Shown here: in pieces, positions 15,272 through 24,900 of the stretch | Layout of the letters: every line of letters begins with the position of its first letter | Numbering within the stretch: the first letter of the stretch is position 1 | DNA from: Massilia arenae | GTDB taxonomy: Bacteria; Pseudomonadota; Gammaproteobacteria; Burkholderiales; Burkholderiaceae_D | Direction of reading: 5' to 3' | Assembly: GCF_008014745.1 (NCBI RefSeq) | Contig: NZ_VPFD01000003.1 | Location: 267,777-331,776 of the forward strand | Length of the DNA stretch: 64,000 nucleotides | Notes under the pieces: model-generated | The model's database searches: none | Seen by the model: only the letters and a program-made list of their open reading frames with translations | Told to the model about the DNA's origin: nothing | Made by a program: the position numbers and the translations under genes

Positions 15272-18124
15272 TCAGAAGAACTTGTAGTTGGCCATCAGGG
15301 TGAACGAGCGGCCACGTGGATCGGCGACACGCGGTTCCCAGCTGCTGCCGGCGCCGGTGTTGCTGTCGTAGGTGATCGCGAACGGCGGATCTTCATCGAG
15401 CAGGTTCTTGACGCCCGCGGTCAGGGTCAGGTTCTGGAAGCCCGTGTAGTTCACCGACAGGTTGAAGATCGAGTAGTCGTCGACCTTGCTGCTGTAGTTC
15501 GACGGCGTCACACGGCCGCTGGCCACGCCCGGCAGCACCTGGTCGTCATAGCCCGAACGGTAGATGTTCTGCAGCATGCCGCTCCAGTTGCCGTACTTGT
15601 AGGTCGCATAGGCGCTGTGCTTCCACTTCAGGCCCAGGTCGCCGGTGAACAGGAAGCGGCCGACTTCGCTCTCGCCGAAAGGCGCATCGGTGGTGGTGCG
15701 CGACTTCTTCTCCAGCAGGCGCGAGCCGTCCAGGCCCACGCTCCACACGGCGCCGGTGTTGAACTTGCCATTGAAGCGGGCGCCGACTTCGACACCGCGG
15801 GTAATGCGTTCGCCGGTATTGAGCCAGCGCTGGTCAACACCGATCAACTGGCCGGTCGCGGAATCGCGCAGGAAGGAACTCTGGAAGTACTCGTAATTCT
15901 CCAGCATGGTCGCCAGGTTGAACGAGTCGATCGTGTTTTCCTTGCGGATCTCCCACAGGTCCGCGCTCGCCGAGAAGAAGTTGGTCGGCTCGAACACGAC
16001 GCCGATGCTGCCCTGCTTCGCGGTCTCCGGGCCCAGCTCCGGACGGCCGCCGGTCAGCGTCTCGGGATTGACCGATTCGCAGCCTGGCCTGGTGCTGTCG
16101 ACCTTGCCGCCGGGGCAGGTGGCCGGATCCGCCAGGTCCTTGCCGGCGTAAGGCGAGATCGTGATGCCGTTGAACAGCTGGTTGAACGACGGCGCGCGGA
16201 AGCTTTCGTTGTACGAACCGCGGAACATCAGCGATGCGAACGGCTGGTAGCGGAACGAGACCTTCGGATTGGTGGTGGTGCCGAAGCCCGTGTAATCGTC
16301 GCGGCGGATGGCGAAGGTCAGTTCCAGATCCTTGGTCACCGGCACCAGCACCTCGGCGTAGATCGCCTTGATGTCGCGCTTGACCTTTTCCAGCGCGTTG
16401 ACGTCGTCGAACGGCGCGTTCAGGATCGCGCGACGGTCGGCGATACTGCGCTCGTCGCCATTGAACTTGTATTCCTCGCGGCGCAGGTCGATGCCGACGG
16501 CCGCCAGGACCGGACCGGCCGGCAGGTTGAAGAGTTCGCCCGAGATCGCGCCATCGAGCTGGGTCATGGTGCTGGTGCCGCCATACAGCACCACGCCGGC
16601 GGCCGAGGTGCTGGCGATCAGGTCCAGCGCCGCCTGGCTTTGGGTTTCGCCCGCCATCAGGAAGGGATTGATGATGCCCGTACCCAGCGCATCGGCCAGC
16701 GGCTTCGTGTAGTTGAAGCCCGTGCCCAAGGTCGAATCCGATTCGCTGAAGGCGCGCGAAAGGCCAACACGGTAGTCATAGCGCTTGCCGAACAGGGTCA
16801 GGGGACCGTCGGCGCCCACCAGCACGCGGCCGGCCTTGGTCTCGGTCTCGATCTCGCGGTTGCCGCACTCCATGCAGCGCCAGCGGTAGGCGATCGGCAG
16901 ACCGTAGTTGGCCGAGATGCCCGGGAAGACCTTGACCAGGTCGTTGTACACGCGGTCATAGGCGGCGCCGGTGCTCGGGTAGAACGAGGTCGGGCCGAAG
17001 GTCGATGCCGATGGCGAGACCTGGTTCGGCGAGAAGCGCTTGGCGACTTCGACGCGCGAGCCGACCGCTTCGGCGAACAACTGGTGTTCGCCGGCATTGA
17101 AGGTGGCGCGGGCCAGCGCATTGGTGTTCTTGACCGGCTGCTGCAGCACGGCGGCGCGGCCCGTGTCCCAGGCGCAGCCATAGCCGGCGCTTGGCGTGTC
17201 CCACAGCTTCTCGTCATAGACATCCATGCCGTCGATGCTGTTGCAGCCGGCGCCGCCGGGAAGGTCGAGCAGGCTGACGCCGTTGTAGGCGACGCCGCCG
17301 CCTGGCAGGGTCGGGCCGGTGCCGGTGCGCGACAGCAGGGATGGACCCAGCGTGGTCGCGAAGATGTTGGCATGCGGCGTGCCGCGCGTATCGACCGACA
17401 CGCCGCGGTTCGGCTGGAAGGTGTTCACGAAATCGCGCTGGTTGCCGCGCAGCGCCTTGTTCTCGCTGTGCGCGGCCGTCACCAGCACGTTCCAGCCCTG
17501 GGTATCGAGGTCGCCCCAGCCGCCGGTGAGGGTGGCGCGGCCGATCTCGCCGCCGCCCGCTTCGGTCACATCGGTGAAGGCCTGGGCTTCCAGGCCCTTG
17601 TAGTTCTTGCGCAGGATGAAGTTGATCACGCCGCCGATCGCGTCGGTGCCATACACGGCCGAGGCGCCGTCCTTCAGCACTTCGACGCGCTCGACCGCCG
17701 CCATCGGGATCGAATTCAGGTCGACCGCCGAGCCCTTCATGCCGTGGGTCGCGACGCGGCGGCCATTGAGCAGCACCAGGGTCGAGTCGGCGCCCTGCCC
17801 GCGCAGGTTGGCGCTCGAGGCGCCGTTGTTGCCGCGCTGGGCGCCCGAGGTGACGTCGGCGTTCGACGCCAGGTTGTCGGAGCCGTTGCCGTTCACGTTC
17901 AGGGTTGCGATCAGCTGCTCGGCCGTCACGATACCCTGGTCTTCCAGCTGTTTGCGCGAAATGATTTCAACCGGCAGCGCACCTTCCTTGGCGATGCGCT
18001 TGATGCTCGAGCCGGTGATTTCCACCCGCTGCATCGACGCCTCGCTTTGCGCCTGCGCCTGTGCCACGATCGGGGCGGCCATGCCCATGAGGGCCAACAA
18101 CTGTGCCAGTTTTTTCAATTTCAC
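15272..18124 (-). CDS. TonB-dependent outer-membrane receptor
   Basis: This 950-aa outer-membrane active transporter is driven by TonB. It has a signal peptide (LAQLLALMGMAAPIVAQAQA), a TonB-box-like region (VEITGSSIKR), a plug domain (NLRGQGADSTLVLLNGRR, VEVLKDGASAVYGTDAIGGV) and a C-terminal beta-barrel that ends in aromatic residues (MANYKFF). The GTG at 18124 is chosen because AGGAG lies 7 nt upstream and it opens directly onto the signal peptide; an ATG at 18229 would add about 35 non-signal residues. The substrate is unknown. The peptide-type binding protein upstream on the same strand may point to oligopeptides, but that link is weak. Confidence 0.92.
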   Translation of the reverse strand: MKLKKLAQLLALMGMAAPIVAQAQAQSEASMQRVEITGSSIKRIAKEGALPVEIISRKQLEDQGIVTAEQLIATLNVNGNGSDNLASNADVTSGAQRGNNGASSANLRGQGADSTLVLLNGRRVATHGMKGSAVDLNSIPMAAVERVEVLKDGASAVYGTDAIGGVINFILRKNYKGLEAQAFTDVTEAGGGEIGRATLTGGWGDLDTQGWNVLVTAAHSENKALRGNQRDFVNTFQPNRGVSVDTRGTPHANIFATTLGPSLLSRTGTGPTLPGGGVAYNGVSLLDLPGGAGCNSIDGMDVYDEKLWDTPSAGYGCAWDTGRAAVLQQPVKNTNALARATFNAGEHQLFAEAVGSRVEVAKRFSPNQVSPSASTFGPTSFYPSTGAAYDRVYNDLVKVFPGISANYGLPIAYRWRCMECGNREIETETKAGRVLVGADGPLTLFGKRYDYRVGLSRAFSESDSTLGTGFNYTKPLADALGTGIINPFLMAGETQSQAALDLIASTSAAGVVLYGGTSTMTQLDGAISGELFNLPAGPVLAAVGIDLRREEYKFNGDERSIADRRAILNAPFDDVNALEKVKRDIKAIYAEVLVPVTKDLELTFAIRRDDYTGFGTTTNPKVSFRYQPFASLMFRGSYNESFRAPSFNQLFNGITISPYAGKDLADPATCPGGKVDSTRPGCESVNPETLTGGRPELGPETAKQGSIGVVFEPTNFFSASADLWEIRKENTIDSFNLATMLENYEYFQSSFLRDSATGQLIGVDQRWLNTGERITRGVEVGARFNGKFNTGAVWSVGLDGSRLLEKKSRTTTDAPFGESEVGRFLFTGDLGLKWKHSAYATYKYGNWSGMLQNIYRSGYDDQVLPGVASGRVTPSNYSSKVDDYSIFNLSVNYTGFQNLTLTAGVKNLLDEDPPFAITYDSNTGAGSSWEPRVADPRGRSFTLMANYKFF

Positions 18125-18341
18125 CGTGTTTCTCCTAACGTTTCCCTTGGCGGTCTTGGGCCAGATTGGTGCACTGCATCGCACACGCCTGGCCTGCTCT
18201 GTTCGTAATGTCTGGTTCGCTCTTAGCATTACGTTATGTTGTGAATTCAGAGTACGCCCACAAATTTCGCAGGTGCCAATGAATTAACCGGAGGGCAGTA
18301 TAACCAGCAGGAATATTTAATTTAGGAAAAACTAACGAAAT

Positions 18342-20087
18342 CTAACGCTTAGCTCTGGCGGAGCGTGCTCTTTGCGCAACATCGAGATCGAGGTAACGCC
18401 AGGTAGTGAATTCGACCGGATGCCGTTTGTAGTTTTTCAGCCACGGATGGCGCAGGTCGCCGGACAGCACATGGGTCAATGGCACCCATGGGTTATAGGC
18501 GTGCAGCAGCTGGTTCATCTCGATATACAGCCTGTTGCGCTGCGCACCATCGGTGAGCAAACGCGCACGCTCGTAGCGCACGTTGTACTCCGGCAGGTCG
18601 AAACGGGAGTAGTTGGCGCGGCCCGCGTTCGGGCCGTACAGCAGCTGGTAAAAATTGTCGCCGTCTGGGAAGTCGGCGATCCAGTTACTCTCGAACATCT
18701 GCACCGTGCCCAGGCGCGACGCCTTGATGATCTCGGTCTTCTTGTCCGACCTGAACACGACGCGTAGCCCGATCGCGTTCAGGCATTTTCTCCACAACTC
18801 GTCGCGCAGGCGGCCACCGACGGTGGCTTCGCTGTGCATCGTGAGCGTCAGCGGCTTGCCACCAGGCGCGCGCCTGAAACCATCGGCATCGCGCTTGTCA
18901 TAGCCATGCCGGTCGAGCAGCGCATTGGCCAGCGCCGGGTTGTAGGGCACCGGGCTGCGGTAATCCGGATCGTAGCCGAGCACGTTCGGCGGCAGCGGCG
19001 ATTCGGCCTTGATCGCGAAGCCCTTCTTGAGCAGCGCGATGTCTTCGGCGCTGTTGTACGACATCGAGATCGCGCGCCGCAGCGCCACCCTGTCCTTGCC
19101 ATAGCCGCCGACCACCGGGTCGTTCATGTTCATCCACATGTAATAGGTCTGCAGCACCGGGAAGCGCGACAGCACGATGCCGCGCGCCGCCAGCTCGGGT
19201 TTCAGTTCGCCGTCCTGCACCACCATCTCGGTCATCGATTCGGGAATCTGTTCCAGGTAGTCGTATTCGGCATTCAAAAAGCCCAGCATGCGACCCTGGA
19301 ATTCCTCGGCGATCTTCACCTCGATCCGGTCCACCCGCGGCAGGCGCTTGCCCTCCAGCGCGGCGGCAATCGCCCGGTCTTCCGGGTCGTCGCCAGGCGT
19401 GGCGCTGAACACGGCCGTCGAATATGGATTGGCCAGCAGGACGATGCGGTCGCTGCGCTTCCACTCGCCGATCATGAAAGGACCGGTGCCGACCGGATGG
19501 TTGCCGGCCTGGCCCGGATAGGCCTCGATCACCTCGCGCGCGACCACGCCGGTGGCCGGGGTGGCGAGATAGAACAGGAAGTTGTTGTCGGGCGCGGCAA
19601 GGCGGATGCGCAGGGTGTAGCGGTCGACCGCCTCCACCTGCTTGCCTTCGACCATATACGACCAGGGCGACCTGAGCGCCGGGTCGAGCAGACGCTTGAG
19701 ACTGTAGGCATAGTCGGCAGCCGTGACTTCGCGCTTCACGCCCTTGAAGGCCGGATCCGGCGTGAAATAGATGCCGGGGCGGATGCGGAAGGTATACGTC
19801 AGGCCGTCGGCGCTCACTTGCGGCATCGCGGTCGCCGTGTTCGGCCGCAGCTTCGCCGGCCGCGCCAGGTAGTCGTAGCGCAGCAGCGGGTCGAACAGGT
19901 TCTCCAGCAGCGACAGGGTGGCGTTGTCGGACGCCGCCGCCGGGTCGAGCCCCGTTTCGCTGGTGGACAGGAACATGCGCAGCACTTTTTGTTCCGCCTG
20001 CGCCGGCGGCTGCGCCTGGGCCTGCGCCGCCTGCGCACCAAGGCAGGACAGGGTGAATACGAGGGCAGCGGCGTAGCGGAATGTCAT
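18342..20087 (-). CDS. Periplasmic peptide-type solute-binding protein (SBP family 5)
   Basis: This 581-aa extracellular solute-binding protein is of the OppA/DppA class. It has a Sec signal peptide ending AAQAQA and the family features TYTFRIRPGIYFTPDPAF, ADYAYSLKRLLDPALRSPW, VGTGPFMIGEWKRSDRIVL and DFPDGDNFYQLLYG. It probably binds a peptide or similar ligand for an ABC importer. No permease or ATPase genes are nearby, so it is an orphan binding protein or serves a system elsewhere. The start at 20087 opens directly on the signal peptide. About 217 bp separate its end from the receptor start. Confidence 0.88.
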   Translation of the reverse strand: MTFRYAAALVFTLSCLGAQAAQAQAQPPAQAEQKVLRMFLSTSETGLDPAAASDNATLSLLENLFDPLLRYDYLARPAKLRPNTATAMPQVSADGLTYTFRIRPGIYFTPDPAFKGVKREVTAADYAYSLKRLLDPALRSPWSYMVEGKQVEAVDRYTLRIRLAAPDNNFLFYLATPATGVVAREVIEAYPGQAGNHPVGTGPFMIGEWKRSDRIVLLANPYSTAVFSATPGDDPEDRAIAAALEGKRLPRVDRIEVKIAEEFQGRMLGFLNAEYDYLEQIPESMTEMVVQDGELKPELAARGIVLSRFPVLQTYYMWMNMNDPVVGGYGKDRVALRRAISMSYNSAEDIALLKKGFAIKAESPLPPNVLGYDPDYRSPVPYNPALANALLDRHGYDKRDADGFRRAPGGKPLTLTMHSEATVGGRLRDELWRKCLNAIGLRVVFRSDKKTEIIKASRLGTVQMFESNWIADFPDGDNFYQLLYGPNAGRANYSRFDLPEYNVRYERARLLTDGAQRNRLYIEMNQLLHAYNPWVPLTHVLSGDLRHPWLKNYKRHPVEFTTWRYLDLDVAQRARSARAKR

Positions 20088-20250
20088 GACGGCGGGTTGT
20101 GTTAGGCGTTGCGTATCATAGGCCGCCGCCCATCCCGAGGCAACGCTCATAACTTTTGAACATGGTGCGGCTGCATTCTTTCATCCACGCGGCTTGCCCT
20201 CAGCCCCTGTCCACTGCACAATCGTGCGATACCCAGCAGCGACTCATTAC

Positions 20251-21489
20251 ATGGCACTCAATTACATCTGGACAGGCTTCTTCCTCGTCGGCTTCCTCGC
20301 AGCGATGTTCCAATGGCTGTTCCTCGGCGACACAGAGATTTTCAAGCGCATCATCGACGGCACCTTCGACTCGGCCAAGATGGCCGTGATGGACATCGCC
20401 CTGCCGCTGGCCGGCGTGATGACCTTCTGGCTCGGGATCATGAACGTCGGCGAAAAGGCCGGCGCCATCAACCTGTTCGCGCGCGTGATCGCGCCCTTCT
20501 TCTCGCGTATCTTCCCCGGCGTGCCACGCGACCATCCGGCCAACGGCCACATGGTGATGAACTTCTCGGCCAATATGCTGGGCCTCGACAACGCCGCCAC
20601 GCCCTTCGGCCTGAAGGCGATGGAGAGCCTGCAGTCGATCAATCCGAAGAAGGACGAGGCCAGCGACGCCCAGCTGATGTTCCTGGTGATCCAGACCTCG
20701 GGCCTGACCATCATCCCGCTGGCCGTCATGGCCCAGCGCGCGGTGCTCGGTGCGGCCAATCCGGCCGACATCTTCATCCCGACCCTGATCGCGACCTATA
20801 CCGCCACCATCTTCAGCATCATCGCGGTGGGCATCCGCCAGCGCATCAATATGTTCGATCCGGTGGTCTTTGCCTGGATCGGCGGCACCGCCGCGCTGAT
20901 CGCATCGATGGTATTCAGTTTTACCTACTTCCTCGATAAATCGCAGATCCAGCTGGTGTCGACCGTGGTCGCCAACCTGGTGCTGTTCTCGGTGATCGCC
21001 GCCTTCATGACCGGGGCCGTGGTCAAGAAGGTGAACGTGTTCGAAGCCTTCATCGAAGGCGCCAAGGGCGGCGTCGAGACCGCGATCAAGATCATCCCCT
21101 ACCTGGTCGGCATGATCGTCGCGATCAGCGTGGTGCGCAATTCCGGCATCCTGGGCCTGATCGTGAACGGCTTCGCCTGGGTGTTCGCCTCGCTCGGCCT
21201 GCAGACCGACTTCGTCGGCGCGCTGCCGACCGCGCTCATGAAGTCGCTGTCGGGCAGCGGCGCGCGCGCCATGATGATCGATGCGATCAACACCTATGGC
21301 GTCGATTCCTTCGTCGGCCGCCTGGCCAGCGTCCTGCAGGGCGCCTCGGACACGACCTTCTACATCATCGCCCTGTATTTCGGCTCGGTCGGCATCCGCA
21401 AGACCCGCTATGCGGTCAGCTACGGCCTGCTGGCCGACCTGGTCGGCATCATTGCGGCCATCTTCGTCGCCTATCTCTTCTTCGGTTAA
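20251..21489 (+). CDS. SpmA/SpmB-like fused membrane protein (nucleoside-recognition domain)
   Basis: This 412-aa polytopic protein has two nucleoside-recognition ('Gate') domains. The first half resembles Bacillus SpmA (ALPLAGVMTFWLGIMNVGEKAG, MNFSANMLGLDNAATPFGLK). The second half resembles SpmB (ETAIKIIPYLVGMIVAISVV, ALMKSLSGSGARAMMIDAI, FVGRLASVLQGASDTTFYII). In Bacillus these proteins act in spore-core dehydration next to a D,D-carboxypeptidase gene. This organism has no sporulation genes in view, so the role must differ. The next gene, dacB, follows by 10 bp, repeating that pairing. The start at 20251 (MALNYIWTG) is the first that opens on the membrane domain. Confidence 0.85.
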   Translation: MALNYIWTGFFLVGFLAAMFQWLFLGDTEIFKRIIDGTFDSAKMAVMDIALPLAGVMTFWLGIMNVGEKAGAINLFARVIAPFFSRIFPGVPRDHPANGHMVMNFSANMLGLDNAATPFGLKAMESLQSINPKKDEASDAQLMFLVIQTSGLTIIPLAVMAQRAVLGAANPADIFIPTLIATYTATIFSIIAVGIRQRINMFDPVVFAWIGGTAALIASMVFSFTYFLDKSQIQLVSTVVANLVLFSVIAAFMTGAVVKKVNVFEAFIEGAKGGVETAIKIIPYLVGMIVAISVVRNSGILGLIVNGFAWVFASLGLQTDFVGALPTALMKSLSGSGARAMMIDAINTYGVDSFVGRLASVLQGASDTTFYIIALYFGSVGIRKTRYAVSYGLLADLVGIIAAIFVAYLFFG

Positions 21490-21499
21490 AAGGAACAGC

Positions 21500-22969
21500 A
21501 TGCTCAAACGCTCCGCCCTCGCGCTCGCCCTCTGCACCTGTATCTCGTTCGCCCACGCCCAGCTGCCGCCAGCGGTGGCCCAGGCGCTGCAGCAGAACGG
21601 CATCGGGCAGGACGAGATCGGGGTGCTGGTGCTGCGCGGCGACGCCGCCGTGCTCGAACACCGGGCCGGCCTGCCGATGCAGCCGGCATCGACCATGAAG
21701 CTGGTGACGACCCTGGTCGGCCTGGAGCGCCTGGGGCCGGCCTTTCGCGGTCGCACCGAGCTGCGCACCACGGGCCAGGTCGAGGACGGCGTGCTGCGCG
21801 GGAGCCTGTACCTGAAGGGCGGCGCCGATGCCGACCTGTCGGGCGAGCACATTGCCGACATGCTGCGCGCGCTGCGCTACGACGGCATCGAGCGCATCGA
21901 GGGCGACCTGGTGCTGGACCGCGGCCTGTTCCAGCCGGCGCGCACGGACGTCGGCCTGGCGCCCTTCGACGAGTCGCCGGAAGCGTATTACAACGTGATC
22001 CCCGACGCCCTGCTGGTCAACAAGAACATGCTGCAGCTCGACATGCGTTCGACCGCTGCGCGCCTGCAGCTGCGCATGCATCCGGAGCTGGAGCGGGTCT
22101 CGGTGACGTCCGAGATGACCCTGGTCGACGCCGACTGCGCCAAGTGGGAAGCCGGCTGGCAGCTGCCCGAGGCGCGGCGCCAGGCCGATGGCCGCATCAA
22201 GGTGGTCTTGCGCGGCACCTTTCCGAAGAACTGCAACCGCAGCTACGGCGTCAACGTGCTCGACCGCGACGACTACGTCGGCCGCCTGGTGCGAGAGATT
22301 TGGAGCGACCAGGGGGGCGTGCTGAGCGGCCGCACCATCACCGGCGCCACGCCGCTGGACGCCCGTCTGCTCGCGGCCCATGTATCGCGCCAGCTGCCGG
22401 AACTGGTCCGCGACATCAACAAGCCGTCGGACAACGCACTGGCGCGCACCCTGTTCCTGAGCCTGGGCAGCCTGCAGGCCGACCCGGTGGCGGGCAGCCT
22501 GGCGCTGCCGCTGGCCGAGGAATCGACCTTCGCCCGCGCCGACGCCGCGGTGCGCGGCTGGCTGCGCGAAAAACAGATCGACGACACCGGCTTCGTGATC
22601 GACAACGGCTCGGGCCTGTCGCGCATCGAGCGCATCAGCGCGCAGCAGATGGCCCGCCTGCTGCAGGCCGGGCTGCGCAGCCCCTGGGCGCCGGAATTCC
22701 AGTCCAGCATCCCGATCGGCGCGGTCGACGGCACCATGCGCCGCCGCCTGCAGGACAGCCCCGCCGCCGGCCGTGCGCGCCTCAAGACCGGCTCCCTGCG
22801 CAACGTCACGGCGCTGGCCGGCTACGTGCCGGACGCGAACGGCATCCCGTGCGTGTTCGTGGCGATGATCAATAGCGAGCAAAGCGGCAACGGTCGCGGA
22901 CGCGCCGTGCTCGATACGCTGGTGGACTGGGTGGCGCGCTCGGGTGCGCCGCTTTCCGCCACGCCCTGA
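21500..22969 (+). CDS. dacB: D-alanyl-D-alanine carboxypeptidase/endopeptidase (PBP4, S13)
   Basis: This 489-aa periplasmic penicillin-binding protein trims D-Ala from pentapeptides and cleaves cross-links. A signal peptide (ALALALCTCISFAHAQ) is followed by all three active-site motifs: SxxK in QPASTMKL, SxN in NKPSDNALA and KTG in RLKTGSLRNV. The large insert between SxxK and SxN is typical of the S13 family. AGGA precedes the start. It is 10 bp downstream of the SpmAB-like gene, very likely in the same operon. Confidence 0.93.
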   Translation: MLKRSALALALCTCISFAHAQLPPAVAQALQQNGIGQDEIGVLVLRGDAAVLEHRAGLPMQPASTMKLVTTLVGLERLGPAFRGRTELRTTGQVEDGVLRGSLYLKGGADADLSGEHIADMLRALRYDGIERIEGDLVLDRGLFQPARTDVGLAPFDESPEAYYNVIPDALLVNKNMLQLDMRSTAARLQLRMHPELERVSVTSEMTLVDADCAKWEAGWQLPEARRQADGRIKVVLRGTFPKNCNRSYGVNVLDRDDYVGRLVREIWSDQGGVLSGRTITGATPLDARLLAAHVSRQLPELVRDINKPSDNALARTLFLSLGSLQADPVAGSLALPLAEESTFARADAAVRGWLREKQIDDTGFVIDNGSGLSRIERISAQQMARLLQAGLRSPWAPEFQSSIPIGAVDGTMRRRLQDSPAAGRARLKTGSLRNVTALAGYVPDANGIPCVFVAMINSEQSGNGRGRAVLDTLVDWVARSGAPLSATP

Positions 22970-22991
22970 ACCGGGAATGTACAGCTAAACA

Positions 22992-23049
22992 TTGCTATCG
23001 ATGCAAGCTTAGTGTCGAATTACTATAATTCGTTAGTTTTCGATAGCAA
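22992..23049. promoter_or_regulatory. Nested inverted repeats around a -10-like TATAAT upstream of the diguanylate cyclase
   Basis: Perfect 10-bp arms TTGCTATCGA (22992-23001) and TCGATAGCAA (23040-23049) enclose a second perfect palindrome CGAATTA-CTA-TAATTCG (23016-23032). This contains TATAAT at 23024-23029. The arrangement is about 100 bp before the cyclase start and looks like a regulated promoter with paired operator half-sites. No good -35 was found. The binding protein is unknown. Confidence 0.5.
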
Positions 23050-23148
23050 AAGCTGACACAATAGCGGGCTGGTGCGTGTCTCGCGCCACCGGTTTCCGCC
23101 TCCGCAGGACGCGTTGCCGACCGTCAAGTTTGGCCGTGCTGATCATCC

Positions 23149-24285
23149 ATGAAATTCCATCCCCTGACCGGAGAGTTCGCGCGCGCCGCGGACGAGACCG
23201 AATTCCTGACGAGCCAGCTCCCCCGCACGCGCTCCCTGCTTGGCTTCACGCTGCTGTTCTGCGTCATCTTCTTCCAGCTGTTCTTCCTGACCGATATCGC
23301 GGCGCTGGGACTGGACGCCGCGCTGCGTGAAACCCTCCCTGCGCGGCTGGGCGTGGCGCTCATCGGCGGCACCGGCGCCTGGCTCGCCTATCGCCGTCCG
23401 CTGTCGGTAGCAGGCACGCGGCTGGCCGCGTCGAGCGCCGAAATCCTGTCGCTGGGCTGCTTCATGGTGGTGGCGCTGGCGCGTTCGAACGAGGTGCACT
23501 GGCATGCGCTGTCGATGGTGGTGATCCAGGTCGTGATCTACCTGTACATCCCGAACCGGCTGGCCTACGCCACCGCGATCGTGAGCGGCGGCGTGATCGT
23601 TTTCCTGGCGCTGGTGCACTACCTGCTGCCGCCACGGCCCGTGGCCGACCTGCTCACCATGGGCATGCTGCTGGCGATGATCAATACCTTCGGCATCCTG
23701 GCGGCGCGCCGCTTCAACCGGGTGGCGCGCGAGGAATTCCGCCTGCAGACGCAACTCAAGCGCCTGGCCGAGCGCGACCAGCTCACCGGCTGCTACAACC
23801 GCCATTACCTGAACGACCACCTGCTGGGCGCCGAGCTGGCGCGAGCGCGGCGCTTCGGCCATGCGGTCTCGGTGGTGCTGTGCGATATCGATCACTTCAA
23901 GCACATCAACGACACCTTCGGCCACCATCAGGGCGACCACGTGATCCAGAACTTCGCCACCCTGCTGCAGGGGATGACGCGCCAGGGCGTCGATGCGGTG
24001 GTGCGTTACGGCGGCGAGGAATTCCTGCTGATCCTGCCCGTGAGCGGGCTGGCCGGGGCGAGCGCCCTGGCTGACCGCCTGCGCGACGCCTTCGCCGCCA
24101 GCACCTTCACGGTCGACGGCGAACCGGTGCCGACCAGCGCCAGCTTCGGCGTGGCCGCCTTCGATTTTTCGAGCAAGGACTTGCGCGTCACCCTGCCCGA
24201 CCTGATCGTGGCAGCCGACAAGCAGCTGTATGCGGCCAAGCGCAACGGCCGCAACCGGGTCGAGTCGGTCGAGCTGGCGGCGTAA
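23149..24285 (+). CDS. Membrane-bound diguanylate cyclase (GGDEF domain)
   Basis: This enzyme makes cyclic di-GMP from two GTP. The 378-aa protein has about six hydrophobic segments between residues 30 and 185, then a linker and a GGDEF domain from about residue 205 (RDQLTGCYNRHYL). The metal/GTP motif CDIDHFKHINDTFGH is present, and the signature GGEEF is at 288-292, so it should be active. The inhibitory RxxD I-site is not in register: Gln sits where Arg is needed, with Arg one residue earlier. Product inhibition may thus be weak. It ends 3 bp from the convergent dipeptidase gene. Confidence 0.9.
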   Translation: MKFHPLTGEFARAADETEFLTSQLPRTRSLLGFTLLFCVIFFQLFFLTDIAALGLDAALRETLPARLGVALIGGTGAWLAYRRPLSVAGTRLAASSAEILSLGCFMVVALARSNEVHWHALSMVVIQVVIYLYIPNRLAYATAIVSGGVIVFLALVHYLLPPRPVADLLTMGMLLAMINTFGILAARRFNRVAREEFRLQTQLKRLAERDQLTGCYNRHYLNDHLLGAELARARRFGHAVSVVLCDIDHFKHINDTFGHHQGDHVIQNFATLLQGMTRQGVDAVVRYGGEEFLLILPVSGLAGASALADRLRDAFAASTFTVDGEPVPTSASFGVAAFDFSSKDLRVTLPDLIVAADKQLYAAKRNGRNRVESVELAA

Positions 24286-24288
24286 GCC

Positions 24289-24900
24289 TTACAGCACCCT
24301 GCGGAAGGTGGCGCGCACCAGTTCGCGGTCGCCGCAATCGAAATGCCACCACTCGGTATTGATGCCCAGGAAGCCGGCCTGCAGCATCACGGTGCGCAGC
24401 AGGCGGCGGTTGGCCAGCTGATGCTCCGTGAGCTGGCCGGCCAATAGAAAGCCTTCTTCCAGCACCGGATGCGACAGCTCCGTCATGTCGTCGAAGCCGG
24501 TGCCCATGTCCAGCTCGCGGCCATCGGCATCGAGCAGCGTGATGTCGAGCGCCATGCCATAGGAGTGGATCGAGCCGCGCACCGGGTTGGCCAGGTACAG
24601 GCGCAGGTCGGTGCCCTCGAGCGCGTCCCACAACTGCTGCTGCACGCGCTGCGGACGCAGGGCGTCCAGCACCAGCGGCCGCAGGTCCGGCGCGTGCACT
24701 GCCAGCCAGGCCACCGCGCGTTCCAGCGCGGCCGCCGCCTCGACGTGCAGCCAGGCGCAGTCGTACGGCGAATACAAATCGCGCCCGACGAAGTTGTTGG
24801 CGGTGGCGTAGCGCAGGTCGACGTCAATGCCGGCGATGCTGTCCAGGTGGCGGAATTCCGGGCTGCTGGCGATGTCCTCGCTGGCGAGGGTAAGGTTCAT
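24289..24900 (-). CDS. ddpX: D-alanyl-D-alanine dipeptidase (M15D, VanX/DdpX type)
   Basis: This zinc dipeptidase hydrolyses D-Ala-D-Ala. The 203-aa product has the zinc motif SIHSYGMALDI (S-x-H-x-x-G-x-A-x-D), the catalytic/zinc motif TEWWHF (E-x-x-H) and the conserved early RYATANNFVG. The length is typical. No signal peptide is seen, so it is likely cytoplasmic. Its ATG directly abuts the stop of the LysR gene, so the two are one transcript. Role by context: using D-Ala-D-Ala from cell-wall turnover. Without vanH/vanA-type genes nearby, a vancomycin-resistance role is unlikely. Confidence 0.9.
   Translation of the reverse strand: MNLTLASEDIASSPEFRHLDSIAGIDVDLRYATANNFVGRDLYSPYDCAWLHVEAAAALERAVAWLAVHAPDLRPLVLDALRPQRVQQQLWDALEGTDLRLYLANPVRGSIHSYGMALDITLLDADGRELDMGTGFDDMTELSHPVLEEGFLLAGQLTEHQLANRRLLRTVMLQAGFLGINTEWWHFDCGDRELVRATFRRVL

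Noticed and set aside
15245..18208. 987-codon plus-strand open frame opposite the TonB-dependent receptor
   Set aside because: No signal peptide, plug or barrel features; composition typical of antisense frames. The minus-strand receptor has a terminator and a ribosome-binding site.
24289..24900. Vancomycin-resistance vanX
   Set aside because: No vanH, vanA or vanRS genes nearby; the context is muropeptide catabolism.
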